This document shows positions 1-8,667 of a stretch of 64,000 nt of DNA, one piece after another. The DNA is from Anaerocolumna sedimenticola. Lineage in GTDB: Bacteria > Bacillota > Clostridia > Lachnospirales > Lachnospiraceae. The stretch is taken from NCBI RefSeq assembly GCF_009931695.1, contig NZ_CP048000.1, positions 1,939,501 to 2,003,500 of the forward strand. Reading direction: 5' to 3'. Made by a program: the position numbers and the translations under genes. The first letter of the stretch is position 1. The number at the start of each line of letters is the position of its first letter. Below the pieces are notes generated by a model. The model was not told the origin of the DNA. It was given only the letters and a program-made list of their open reading frames with translations, and made no database searches.

Positions 1-458
1 AGCCGATACAGTTCCTTGCGAAACCCGGATATTTTTGGGGCATCGCTGCAGGTAGTAATCTATGGAAGGAATTAGGTTGGAATACTATCTTGTATATGGC
101 AGCTATGACAGCCATAGACCCGACGCTTTACGAAGCGGCGGATATGGATGGCGCAGGTCGCTATAGAAAAATATGGAACATTACACTTCCGAGCATTCGA
201 CCAACCATCGTCATACTGTTGATTATGTCTACGGGTTACATTTTAGAGGCAGGGTTTGAAATTCCATATTTCTTAGGTAACGGACTGGTAGTGGAAAAAT
301 CAGAAACAATCGATGTATTTGTTATGCGATATGGCTATCAGATGGGAAATTACAGCTTGGCTGTTGTGGCAGGTATCTTTAAGACAATTGTAGGCATTGG
401 TATCGTTGGCCTGGTCAACTATATTGCCGGGCGGCTTGGCGAAGAAACACTGGTGTAA
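1..458 (+). CDS. Sugar ABC transporter permease, LplB/YtcP-like, 3' part only
   Basis: The reading frame is open from base 3, so the gene starts before the window; 151 C-terminal residues are seen. It is a membrane-spanning subunit of a carbohydrate ABC importer of the LplB group. The ATPase-contacting EAA loop is clear (LYEAADMDGAGR), preceded by a Lys-Glu-Leu-Gly-Trp-Asn stretch typical of this group and followed by two hydrophobic segments. A second permease begins 12 bases after the stop, so the two form the usual heterodimer in one operon; the binding protein would lie upstream outside the window. The substrate cannot be read from a permease; this group usually carries oligosaccharides. 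Confidence 0.85.
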   Translation, partial: PIQFLAKPGYFWGIAAGSNLWKELGWNTILYMAAMTAIDPTLYEAADMDGAGRYRKIWNITLPSIRPTIVILLIMSTGYILEAGFEIPYFLGNGLVVEKSETIDVFVMRYGYQMGNYSLAVVAGIFKTIVGIGIVGLVNYIAGRLGEETLV

Positions 459-470
459 GGAGGCAAACGA

Positions 471-1378
471 GTGAAAATTAAGAGGTGGAAACCAGAGAAA
501 ATTATATTCACAATATTAAATTCAGGCATTCTTTTATTATTGTCTGCATTTATGATTTATCCGCTACTGAATACACTGGCGATTTCCTTTAATGACGGAC
601 TGGATGCGATAAAAGGCGGAATTACTATATGGCCGAGAATGTTCTCACTAAAGAATTATGATATTGTCTTTCATATGTACACGATTTATGATGCATTTTT
701 TACTAGCGTGACAAAGACGATAGTCATTGTGCTTACAAATATTTTATTTACATCTATGCTTGCATATGCACTTAGTCGGAACGAGTTTTTCTTAAGAAAG
801 CCGATTACGATTATATTCGTGTTGACAATGTACTTTAACGCTGGTCTTATCCCGAATTATTTATTGATAAAGGATATGAATATGTTGAATACATTTCAGG
901 CTTATTGGGTACCAAATATCATCAGTGCGTTCAACCTCATTGTTATACGAACATATATGAAATCAATCCCCGATTCGCTTACGGAGTCTGCCAAGATTGA
1001 TGGTGCGGGACATTTCCTTATATGGTGGCGTATCATTATGCCACTGTGCAAGCCAACGCTTGCGGTTATTGCACTTTTCGTAGCTGTAGGCAGCTGGAAT
1101 AGTTGGATGGATACGCTTCTGTATAACTCAGGGGATCAAAAGCTGTCCACGCTTCAATACGAGTTGCAGAAACTACTGGCAAGCGCAATGAACGCAGGAA
1201 CGAATCAAGGCGGTATGGCAGGCGCAGCGGCAATAGCCGGTCAAGGGGGCAGGTAACGACGCCGCTGGCTTTACGTGCCGCGATTACCATTGTGTCTGCT
1301 GTACCAATATTATGTGTGTATCCATTTTTGCAACGGTACTTTGTCTCTGGTTTGACTATCGGCGGCGTAAAAGAGTAA
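471..1378 (+). pseudogene. Sugar ABC transporter permease, YtcP-like, frameshifted near its 3' end
   Basis: Partner permease of the gene ending at 458, starting at GTG 471 behind GGAGG. The EAA loop (ESAKIDGAGH) is present and several membrane segments are visible. The first frame stops at 1254-1256, but the next frame continues with the family's usual C-terminus ([16 protein letters not shown] to the [10 protein letters not shown] end, stop 1376-1378). Adding one G to the GGGGG run at 1245-1249 restores a 302-residue protein of normal length. The break is therefore a one-base loss in a homopolymer: a sequencing deletion, phase variation or a recent mutation. Without repair the protein loses its last membrane segment. 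Confidence 0.8.
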
Positions 1379-1562
1379 TTTCTTATTACAAGACAAAACG
1401 ATCCATAAGCTTACGTTTAAATTATAAGAGGATGTTGGATGAGATTTATCTCCTTGTTAAAGACAAAATAGAATTAGCTTAATATAACTGTCTTCAGTTG
1501 CGAACAAATACGTTTATTTCAAGAGCGGAATGAGAGCAGAATGTCGAAGTTAAGTTTAGCTC

Positions 1563-1590
1563 TTGCTATTTTTAGATAATCTGTTATAAT
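1563..1590 (+). promoter_or_regulatory. Promoter of the putative antitoxin RNA
   Basis: TTGCTA at 1563-1568 and a perfect TATAAT at 1585-1590 are separated by 16 bases. No open reading frame follows; transcription would run into the strong hairpin at 1641-1683. The arrangement points to a short untranslated RNA converging on the small toxin gene on the other strand. Confidence 0.5.
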
Positions 1591-1596
1591 GCAATT

Positions 1597-1685
1597 AGAA
1601 AAGGCAATCGCCACAGGGTGGTTGACCAGTAGAAAAAAGTAAAAAACCTTCCTGAACCGGTCAAAGTACAGGGAAGGTTTTTTAA
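1597..1685 (+). ncRNA. Putative type I antitoxin RNA
   Basis: A transcript of about 90 nt is predicted from the promoter at 1563-1590 to the terminator at 1641-1683. It has no convincing reading frame. Its 3' half is complementary to the 3' untranslated end of the convergent toxin mRNA, the usual geometry of Fst/TxpA-like type I systems. It carries AGGGTGGTTGACC (1615-1627); the same 13 bases occur in the toxin leader because the DNA has an inverted copy at 1803-1815. Existence is inferred from promoter, terminator and context only. Confidence 0.45.
1641..1683. terminator. Bidirectional terminator shared by toxin and antitoxin
   Basis: AAAAAACCTTCC pairs with GGAAGGTTTTTT around a short loop. 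The A and T tracts make it work as an intrinsic terminator on both strands, so the convergent toxin mRNA and antitoxin RNA would both end here and overlap. Confidence 0.75.
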
Positions 1686-1697
1686 GTTAGAGTCATA

Positions 1698-1772
1698 TTA
1701 AATAAATGTCAGTAATGCAATAATGAACATTCCAAATTGTATTAAGTATTTAAAATCAAACTTATTATTCAT
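1698..1772 (-). CDS. Small holin-like type I toxin (24 residues)
   Basis: A 24-residue peptide, MNNKFDFKY followed by LIQFGMFIIALLTFI. The FGMFIIALLTFI hydrophobic block matches what I know of the putative holin-like toxin family (Hol-Tox), very short membrane peptides of Gram-positive type I toxin-antitoxin systems that depolarise the membrane when unrepressed. The start at 1772 is chosen because GGAGGAG lies six bases upstream; an earlier ATG abuts that site. A promoter fits at 1855-1883 on the same strand, giving a leader of about 75 nt, and the message ends in the shared hairpin at 1641-1683. The family call rests on pattern recognition in a short peptide. Confidence 0.6.
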   Translation of the reverse strand: MNNKFDFKYLIQFGMFIIALLTFI

Positions 1773-1854
1773 ACGCATCTCCTCCATTCTATGTAGAATG
1801 AAGGTCAACCACCCTATATACGATGGCCGGCAGTTATGGCTACTGCTTAGGTAA

Positions 1855-1883
1855 ACTATACCATAATTAAAATGAGAACACAA
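1855..1883 (-). promoter_or_regulatory. Promoter of the small toxin gene
   Basis: Read on the minus strand, TTGTGT (1883-1878) and TATAGT (1860-1855) are 17 bases apart and point towards the toxin start at 1772. Only one of the twelve positions is poor in each box. Confidence 0.45.
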
Positions 1884-2549
1884 GTTCGAAAAGCGGATTG
1901 TAAATATATTTAACTAAAGACAATAAAAATACTTGAAATAGCAAGCTTAAGTTTTGGCTTCGAAGAAAATTGGTAGCTATGTTTTCATTGGGGTCTACAC
2001 AGGCTGTTCTGAATAATAAATAGTTTTAAAATACAGAAAAGCAGTCCGTAAGGGCTGTTGTTAATATAGGCTGTCGTAGTGCCGAATGATATTTAACTGT
2101 TGAAGTATATATTTGTATATCAAAAATTCAAAATACAGCACTCTATCATATGAAAATGGTAGGGTGCTATATTTTGGGGGATTATGAGCGAAAAATAACA
2201 ATGACTGCCGAAGATGGCCGAAAGATAACCAAAAATTTATATAATGCAAAAGATTTTCATATTTATCAATACTGAGAGGCTAAGGAAAATTATATTAGTT
2301 GATACTCCTGGGTTTAAATACTGTATCTTGCTCGAAGAAGTTTGAGGTGAGATTCCTCTTGCTTACTTAACTGTGAGGACGGAAGCTGCTTACTCCCTCC
2401 TACCGGGTAATAAACAATCCTAGGCATAAAACTAAATTAAAAAAATATAAATTGGCAAAAATGGTAAAAATAGTGCTTGATGAAGTAAATATATTACATT
2501 TAAATTCTAGATAGATAACTATATAATGAAACAAGAAAGAGGGAATTGC
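1884..2549. other. Intergenic stretch with one hairpin and no convincing gene
   Basis: About 660 bases between the toxin locus and the lipoprotein. Apart from the hairpin at 2138-2169 I see no promoter-gene unit, RNA gene or transposon end. Short open frames here have no ribosome binding site or recognisable sequence. Confidence 0.5.
2138..2169. repeat. Hairpin repeat, copy 1
   Basis: AGCACTCTATCA pairs with TGGTAGGGTGCT around a small A-rich loop. A copy with the same arms and changed loop lies at 14576-14607, so this is a dispersed element. It has a short T-rich tail and may terminate transcription. Confidence 0.55.
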
Positions 2550-3131
2550 ATGAAAATAGTTAAATTTCTGCCAACTTTTTTGGTTATTGTGCTCATAATG
2601 CTGTTGACGACAGCATGTGGTAAGAATGCCACCGCTAAATCGAACGAAGCAAAGGGGATATGCGGCAGTTGGGCTTATACACACGATAAAGAGACGGCTA
2701 TAGCAGTATTTCATAAAGATGGTACCGCACAGTATGAAGGCAAGGATTATTCTTTCGAATGTGACAGTCAATTTATTAAGCTAAAGGATAAAGACGATAA
2801 GACAATAAAGCTTCGCTATTTGCTTGATGACGAGGGAATGTACCTATATAGCAATAATACATATACCTTTAGTGGTAAGGGGGAGCCTCATGGGCTGGTA
2901 GGTGAATGGTCATGCGCAGATAAAAACTGGTCTTACTCCTTTACTGAGGCAGGAACATTTTTGGAGGATGGTTTTTTTCCCGGCAACTATACAATAGATG
3001 ATGAGAAATCGACCATCAAGCTTGTTTACAATGATCATTTTGAGGATACAGTGTGCTATTTTCTTCAGTTAGGCGATAGTAAGCTGCAGTTAGAATATCC
3101 GTGGCCAATGGTTAAAACAAGCAACGAATAA
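2550..3131 (+). CDS. Lipoprotein of unknown function
   Basis: A 193-residue protein with a lipoprotein signal: hydrophobic segment 6-19 and lipobox LTTAC with Cys23, so it should be anchored outside the membrane. The start at 2550 follows AGAGGG at good spacing; an upstream in-frame ATG at 2526 lacks a site. After the anchor there are two similar units, one beginning GICGSW and one GLVGEW, each followed by aromatic and charged beta-strand-like segments, which suggests a duplicated small beta-barrel or lipocalin-like fold. It stands alone 118 bases before a sugar-binding protein. I do not recognise a function. Confidence 0.7.
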   Translation: MKIVKFLPTFLVIVLIMLLTTACGKNATAKSNEAKGICGSWAYTHDKETAIAVFHKDGTAQYEGKDYSFECDSQFIKLKDKDDKTIKLRYLLDDEGMYLYSNNTYTFSGKGEPHGLVGEWSCADKNWSYSFTEAGTFLEDGFFPGNYTIDDEKSTIKLVYNDHFEDTVCYFLQLGDSKLQLEYPWPMVKTSNE

Positions 3132-3248
3132 CAGGGATGGAAATGTGATTTGGACTTAGGAGACATACGGCAGAAATCCGGATGCTTCCAAGATACACAG
3201 GATCATATCACATTAACATAAATAAAATTATTTTATAGGAGGAGCATA

Positions 3249-4604
3249 ATGAAAAAAGTTATTGCGTTATTAATGACTATGATGATGCTTGTATCTCTCG
3301 CTGCATGTGGAAAAAAAGATTCCAGCACATCTACCGACAATACTGCACCTGCAGCAACCGAAGCTGCAACCGCAACTGAAGCAACTGAAACACCTGCAGC
3401 AACCGAAGCACCGGATGTAAGCAAGAGTGAGCCTACCAACCTCACTATGTGGTGTATAGCAGTAGAGAGCGATTCAAATCGTCATGCTTATGAAACTGCC
3501 ATCGCTGATTTCCAGAAAGCACATCCGGATATCAACCTCAAATGGGAAGCTACCCAAAACCAGGATTATAAGACAAAGATTAAGGCAGCAGTAGCAGCAA
3601 ATGAATTGCCAGATATCTTCTTCACATGGGGAGGCGGTTTCCTTAGAGAATTTGTTGATGCTGGTCGTGTTTATGGCTTAGATGATGTCTATGCTAATTA
3701 TTCTTCTGAATTGCCTGATAAAGTGTTGACAAACCACAAATTTGACGGAAAGCTTTATGCCGTACCAACAAATTACAACGCCGTTGCTATGTTCGCTAAT
3801 ATGGAACTTCTCAAACAAGCAGGTTTCGATAAAGTTCCTGGTACATACGAAGAACTGTTGGCTTGCTGTGATGCTCTTGTTGCAAAGGGAATTATTCCTT
3901 TTGGCTGTTCAGGGAAAGAGACCTGGTGTGTTACCGAGTATCTTGAGTCTATTATCGAGAAGAGTGTTGGTGCTGCCGCACTTACCGATATGTATCTTGG
4001 CAAAACTCCATGGAATAACGAGGGTGTTATCAAGGCAGTTGATAGTTTCCAGGAAATGATTAAAAAGCAGTATTTTGATCCGGAAGGAATTGCACTTAGT
4101 AATGATGAGGTGAAAGCAAACTTCATAGCAGGAAAGTACGCATTCTATATTAATGGTACATGGAACTGTGCAAGTTTTGTTGATATAGCGGATAAGGTTC
4201 AGGTTGCTGAGTTCCCGGTTATTGATTCTACCAAGTCTCAGCTGGGCGAGCTCATTGGAGGTCCTAGTGATTCACTTGCTGTTTCAGCTAGTTCTAAGAG
4301 TCCTGAGATTGCTGCAATGGCCGCATTTGAACTTGCTAAGAGTGTTTGCAAATATGGTTACCTTGATGGTAATGGACTTCCAGCATGGACACAAGATCCT
4401 AATGGTGACTATTCATCCGTCAACCCTCTGACACTGTCAGTTGCTGAAATTATGAATAATTCAAAACAGAGTGTTCTGTTTGGTGATGGTATTCAGTCTG
4501 CTGATAATGCAAACATTTATCTTGACTATGTTAGCCAGATTTATGCTTCTGCAATTGATGGTAAGGCATTTGTTGAAGGTCTTGATAAGGACCTTAAAAA
4601 ATAA
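3249..4604 (+). CDS. Extracellular sugar-binding lipoprotein (family 1)
   Basis: The 451-residue binding component of the ABC importer whose permeases follow. Signal peptide 1-19 with lipobox LVSLAAC, lipidated Cys20, then a Thr/Ala/Glu linker with repeated ATEA units (about 28-55), then a family 1 solute-binding fold (LTMWCIAVESDSNRHAYETA onward; DIFFTWGGGF; ANFIAGKYAFYINGTWN). These proteins catch oligosaccharides at the cell surface. GGAGG sits just upstream of the ATG. A stable hairpin at 4679-4733 separates it from the permeases and may keep it more abundant. No ATPase gene lies nearby, so a shared MsmX-type ATPase is probably used, as is common for this type. The ligand is unknown. Confidence 0.9.
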   Translation: MKKVIALLMTMMMLVSLAACGKKDSSTSTDNTAPAATEAATATEATETPAATEAPDVSKSEPTNLTMWCIAVESDSNRHAYETAIADFQKAHPDINLKWEATQNQDYKTKIKAAVAANELPDIFFTWGGGFLREFVDAGRVYGLDDVYANYSSELPDKVLTNHKFDGKLYAVPTNYNAVAMFANMELLKQAGFDKVPGTYEELLACCDALVAKGIIPFGCSGKETWCVTEYLESIIEKSVGAAALTDMYLGKTPWNNEGVIKAVDSFQEMIKKQYFDPEGIALSNDEVKANFIAGKYAFYINGTWNCASFVDIADKVQVAEFPVIDSTKSQLGELIGGPSDSLAVSASSKSPEIAAMAAFELAKSVCKYGYLDGNGLPAWTQDPNGDYSSVNPLTLSVAEIMNNSKQSVLFGDGIQSADNANIYLDYVSQIYASAIDGKAFVEGLDKDLKK

Positions 4605-4678
4605 TTCTGAGAAGTATATGATAATTTAAGAAACATGAATAAGAGCTGTTGAGCTATTAGGCTCTGATTTGATAAAGC

Positions 4679-4733
4679 AAGAAGCGGTTTCCCAACGATT
4701 GTCTGGATCAAAATCATTTGGGAACCGCTTCTT
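4679..4733. terminator. Hairpin between binding protein and permease genes
   Basis: AAGAAGCGGTTTCCCAA and TTGGGAACCGCTTCTT form a 16-bp perfect stem with a 22-base loop. There is no long T run after it, so it is better read as an RNA-stabilising or partly terminating structure that lowers permease expression relative to the binding protein. Confidence 0.6.
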
Positions 4734-4755
4734 ATCTATTAGGGAAGGAATCAAG

Positions 4756-5637
4756 ATGAAAAAACTATATAGTAATAAACTAACAATTATTCTTTTTATT
4801 CTCCCTGCGCTGCTACTTTTTTTTCTCATTCTTGTTGCACCGATATTTATATCGGGCTATTACAGTTTTTTTGATTGGAACGGCTTTGGAACAAAGACTT
4901 TCATTGGATTAGAAAATTATAGGGAACTGTTTACCAGCAACTCGATAGGCTTTGTAAAGGCTATGGGTAATGCTCTGCTTTTGGCACTGCTTTCGGTAGC
5001 GCTTCAATTGCCTCTTGCGTTAGGGCTTGCACTTCTTCTCGGCAAGGGAAGAAAGGGGGAACGAGGTTTCCTTTCAATTTATTTTATGCCCGTTCTTATA
5101 TCGACGGTTGTTATCGGTCAGCTCTGGCTAAAGATTTACAATCCATCCTATGGTTTACTTAATGTAATGCTGAGATCTCTTGGTCTGGATAGTTTGGCAA
5201 AGATTTGGCTTGGAGAAAAAGCTACCGCACTCGGTGCTGTTTTCGTACCTGTTTTATGGCAGTTTGTCGGTTATCATATGCTGCTAATGTTTGCAGGTAT
5301 CAAGAGTGTTCCTCCCGAGTATCGTGAGGCAGCAATGATTGATGGAGCAAGAGAGGGACAGGTAAACCGTTATATTATTTTACCGTACATAAAGCCTATA
5401 CTGAAGATAAGCACTATCTTCGCTGTTACAGGCTCCCTTAAGTCTTTTGACTTAATTTATGTTTTAACAAATGGCGGACCGTTACACGCAACGGAAGTGC
5501 CCAGTACGCTGATGATAAGTATGTTGTTCCTGCGTAATAGATATGGTATGGGCAGTACGATTGCTCTCCTTCTCATCATTTTATGCTTCGCATTTGCTTT
5601 GATTATTGGCCGCATATTTAAGGATAAGGAGGATTAA
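4756..5637 (+). CDS. Sugar ABC transporter permease, MalF-like
   Basis: A 293-residue inner-membrane permease. Hydrophobic segments start at once (IILFILPALLLFFLILVAPI, about 10-30) and five more follow; the cytoplasmic EAA loop reads REAAMIDGAREGQ near residue 200. The family C-terminal region with LKSFDLIYVLTNGGP is present. The start at 4756 follows GGGAAGGAA; the frame is open upstream but has no site. It is the MalF-type half of the heterodimer with the next gene, four bases downstream. Confidence 0.88.
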   Translation: MKKLYSNKLTIILFILPALLLFFLILVAPIFISGYYSFFDWNGFGTKTFIGLENYRELFTSNSIGFVKAMGNALLLALLSVALQLPLALGLALLLGKGRKGERGFLSIYFMPVLISTVVIGQLWLKIYNPSYGLLNVMLRSLGLDSLAKIWLGEKATALGAVFVPVLWQFVGYHMLLMFAGIKSVPPEYREAAMIDGAREGQVNRYIILPYIKPILKISTIFAVTGSLKSFDLIYVLTNGGPLHATEVPSTLMISMLFLRNRYGMGSTIALLLIILCFAFALIIGRIFKDKED

Positions 5638-5641
5638 CAAC

Positions 5642-6538
5642 ATGAAACAAGGTGATATCTTTCTGAATCAGAATAAGAAATCCAGACCTCAGGATAAGTC
5701 TTTCCAGAATAAAGGAATTAAGGGCAAAGAGATTTGGGTATACATAGTATTTGGTATATGGGCGCTTATTAACCTGTTCCCCGTCTATTGGATGTTTACC
5801 TTTTCCCTCAAGGGAAACGAGGAAATATTTGGCAGTAATATTGCCGGTCTTCCGAGAGAGTGGCTGTGGTCAAATTATGAGCAGGCAATGAGGGATGGGC
5901 ATATTGGTAAATATTTCATAAATAGTACCATTATTGCCGTTGTGACCATTTCAATAGTTATGATGTTTTCACTTATGGCGACTTTTGCCCTGACAAGATT
6001 TATTTGGAAGGGAAGGAAGCAAATGAACGCATTTTTTATGCTTGGCTTGACGATTCCTATTCATGCGGCAATCGTGCCTATCTATGTCATTCTTTCCAAA
6101 ATGGATATGCTCAATAAGTATGTTTCTCTAATTATTCCATACTCTGCCTTTTCATTGGCGATGGGGATACTTATTTGCACAGGTTTCATGCAAGAATTGC
6201 CCATAGATCTTGATGAGGCAGCGTGTATCGATGGCTGCAATACATGGGGTATTTTCTTCCGAATCATAGTACCGCTGATGAAGCCGGCTGTAGCAACGGT
6301 GTCAATTTATACGTTCCTGCAGTGCTGGAACGAGTTGATGTTTGCAACTGTCTTTATTAGTGATTCTGCGCACAAAACACTACCTGTCGCTATACAAGGT
6401 CTTTCCGGAACGTATGCGCAGAATTGGGGACCTATTGGTGCAGCGTTGGTTTTAGCAACGTTCCCAACGCTCATATTCTACATATTCTTTAGCAAGAAGA
6501 TACAGGATAGCTTCATTGCAGGAGCAATCAAGGGCTAG
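5642..6538 (+). CDS. Sugar ABC transporter permease, MalG-like
   Basis: A 298-residue permease, partner of the preceding gene. A polar N-terminus of about 35 residues precedes the first membrane segment (IWVYIVFGIWALINLFPVY). The EAA loop reads DEAACIDGCNTWG. It starts at ATG 5642 behind AAGGAGG, four bases after the previous stop, so the two are co-translated. Its stop codon (TAG, 6536-6538) is also the first three bases of the inverted-repeat element at 6536-6712, so insertion of that element may have set the exact C-terminus (FIAGAIKG). Confidence 0.88.
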   Translation: MKQGDIFLNQNKKSRPQDKSFQNKGIKGKEIWVYIVFGIWALINLFPVYWMFTFSLKGNEEIFGSNIAGLPREWLWSNYEQAMRDGHIGKYFINSTIIAVVTISIVMMFSLMATFALTRFIWKGRKQMNAFFMLGLTIPIHAAIVPIYVILSKMDMLNKYVSLIIPYSAFSLAMGILICTGFMQELPIDLDEAACIDGCNTWGIFFRIIVPLMKPAVATVSIYTFLQCWNELMFATVFISDSAHKTLPVAIQGLSGTYAQNWGPIGAALVLATFPTLIFYIFFSKKIQDSFIAGAIKG

Positions 6539-6712
6539 TGTGCTGTCCGCCTGATATCTTGACTAATTACTTGCCTGAATTTCCTTCTGCTGCGTTGTCG
6601 TCAATCGCCGTAGCATTTATGCTGCTGACATCGCTACGATTCATTCCTCCGTCTTGAAGGCTGATTCTTCATTCTGCGTAATTAGTTCAAGTACCAAGCG
6701 GACAGTACACTA
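6536..6712. mobile_element. 177-bp palindromic element, MITE-like
   Basis: Terminal inverted repeats: TAGTGTGCTGTCCGC on the left and GCGGACAGTACACTA on the right (one mismatch), with a second pair inside (CTTGACTAATTAC and GTAATTAGTTCAAG). There is no coding capacity. Size, inverted ends and lack of genes fit a non-autonomous mobile element or a long RNA hairpin behind the permease operon. I cannot assign a parent transposon. From 6713 to 6914 only the approach to the kinase gene is seen. Confidence 0.6.
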
Positions 6713-6914
6713 ATGATAAGTTAATATTTTTATCAGATGGGTTTCAGACTATGCTTAAGTATACATAACAGAGTCGGAGACCCGTTGTAATATCAGAGTT
6801 GTGGATAACTTTGGATGTACCGTGTTGAAAATAAGGAGCAGGTGTGATACGATAACATATGTAAAGTATAGGTAAAAATAGCATTTACATAAATATACGT
6901 GTTTGAGGTGTAGA

Positions 6915-8667
6915 ATGAGGAATGGCGGCAATGAATTTAAACGCGATATTAGAATGTCGCTGCAGCAAAAGGCCCTGTTAATGCTTATTATTCTGTTGCT
7001 TTTTTTCTGTATGATGTTTATAATAACAACCTCTATCATAATTAAGAAAACGGAAGATGATTTCAAAGCAAGAACATCGGAAACGGCAGTCAACAATGTG
7101 GTGTCCACCATCAGAGCAAGTTTGGTGAACTACAATTATTTGACACGACTGATCATGCTCAATGACAGAGTCGTGAGCTATTTAAAAATGAAAGAAACAG
7201 ATAGAGAAACGATATATGACGCACGAGAGAGTATAAATGAAATACAAAGTTTATATAGCTATATTGATTCGGTATATATCTTCCGCAACGATGGTGAGCA
7301 TGTAAGTACAGGAATAGGTGAATATACTATCGAAATAAACAGCATAGAGCGTTCTAATATATTGGAGGCACGTGGTGCCACAGTTATTTCAATTAATGGC
7401 AACGGCACGATTAGAAAAAAAGAAGTAAACCGTTACTTACTATGTCACGTGCAATATATGATATTAATTCACAAAAGCTTTTGGGTATGCTGATGATGAA
7501 CATATCAGGCGATGTGTTTGACGATGCGCTTGCGTTACAGAATTCCAGCGGTATGTGTATAATTGATCATAATGGTACACTTCTATGTGGGAATAAAGAA
7601 ATCGGTGCATTGTATGACAGAGACTACGATAGTAACAGTATAGTTTATAAGAGTATTCGCTTAGGAGATGAGAGGAAGACTCTGACCGGCAAACTTGCGG
7701 TAAAGCCGCTAGTGGTTTTGTGTGCCAGCGGTAGGGGGCAGAGCCACTACCGCGAGATACCTTATATGCGTTGATGATCACTCTGACAGCATTTATCCTG
7801 TCGGCGTTTGTTTGTGCTTGGTTTATTACATATAATATTGCACGACCTATCAGAAATCTAAGTGTAGCAATGGAACGCACGAGATCATCTGGGTGGCTTA
7901 AGAAGATTGAAACCAAAATGCCAAACAATGAAATTGGCAGGTTGGCTGAAAGCTACAATAGCATGATAGAGTATCTTAACGAGCTGTTCAATCGCCTGCT
8001 GGAGAATGAAAAGAATGTGCAGAAGGCAGAGATACGCGTGCTCCAAGAGCAGATAAAGCCTCATTTCCTCTATAATACATTAGAAACGATCAGCTATATG
8101 GCAGTGCAGGAGAATGCAAGCAAAGCCCATGATGCACTGGAAACACTGGGCAGCTTTTACCGCAATTTCCTTAGCAAAGGTGATCGCGAGATACCACTAA
8201 AACGTGAGCTGCGCATTACGCAGGATTACCTCTCACTGCAAAAGCTTCGGTATGGAGATATATTTGAGGATGAATATATCCTTGACGATAGTACACTCGA
8301 TTACATGATACCTAAGCTGATTCTTCAACCGCTTGTGGAAAACTGTATCTACCATGGAGTACGTCTCAAGGGAGAAAAGTGCGTTATTCGCATCACTACC
8401 TGCATGGACGAGGGCGGTTTGCATATAATTGTGTACGATTCAGGCGTTGGCATGAGCCCTGAGCAGATAAAGAACGTGCTGGAAGCAAGCGAGAAGGATG
8501 ATATCAAGGTACTGTCAGGTTTCGGTCTGCGCGGCACCATCAATCGAATACGTTATTACTATGACTGCGACAACGTAGTACAGATATGCAGTGAGCCTGG
8601 CGAGTATACGGAAATTGAGATATACATACCCAAGATGAGGAAAACAAAAGTAGAGGGGGAAGAATGA
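6915..8667 (+). pseudogene. YesM-like sensor histidine kinase, interrupted by two frameshifts
   Basis: Membrane sensor kinase for the adjacent transporter. Order: membrane segment (ALLMLIILLLFFCMMFII, about 18-35), extracytoplasmic sensor region, second membrane segment (LTAFILSAFVCAWFI), HAMP (NIARPIRNLS), phosphoacceptor His in QIKPHFLYNTLE, and an ATPase domain with VENCIYHG and SGVGMS. The frame breaks near 7440 (after VNRYLL) and again between about 7690 and 7770; each is repaired by one added base, giving about 584 residues. The start at 6915 follows GAGGTG. The stop overlaps the start of the response regulator gene, as in intact pairs. Confidence 0.78.

Noticed and set aside
2202-2276. 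Small frame MTAEDGRKITKNLYNAKDF after the hairpin at 2138
   Set aside because: Weak start context and no supporting pattern; too short to separate from chance.
3233-3445. Ala/Val/Ser-rich frame on the minus strand
   Set aside because: It is the mirror image of the repetitive linker of the binding protein on the plus strand; its pattern is explained by the Thr/Ala/Glu codons.
4626-4829. Minus-strand frame across the 4679 hairpin
   Set aside because: It consists of the hairpin and the permease signal region in the wrong frame; no start site.
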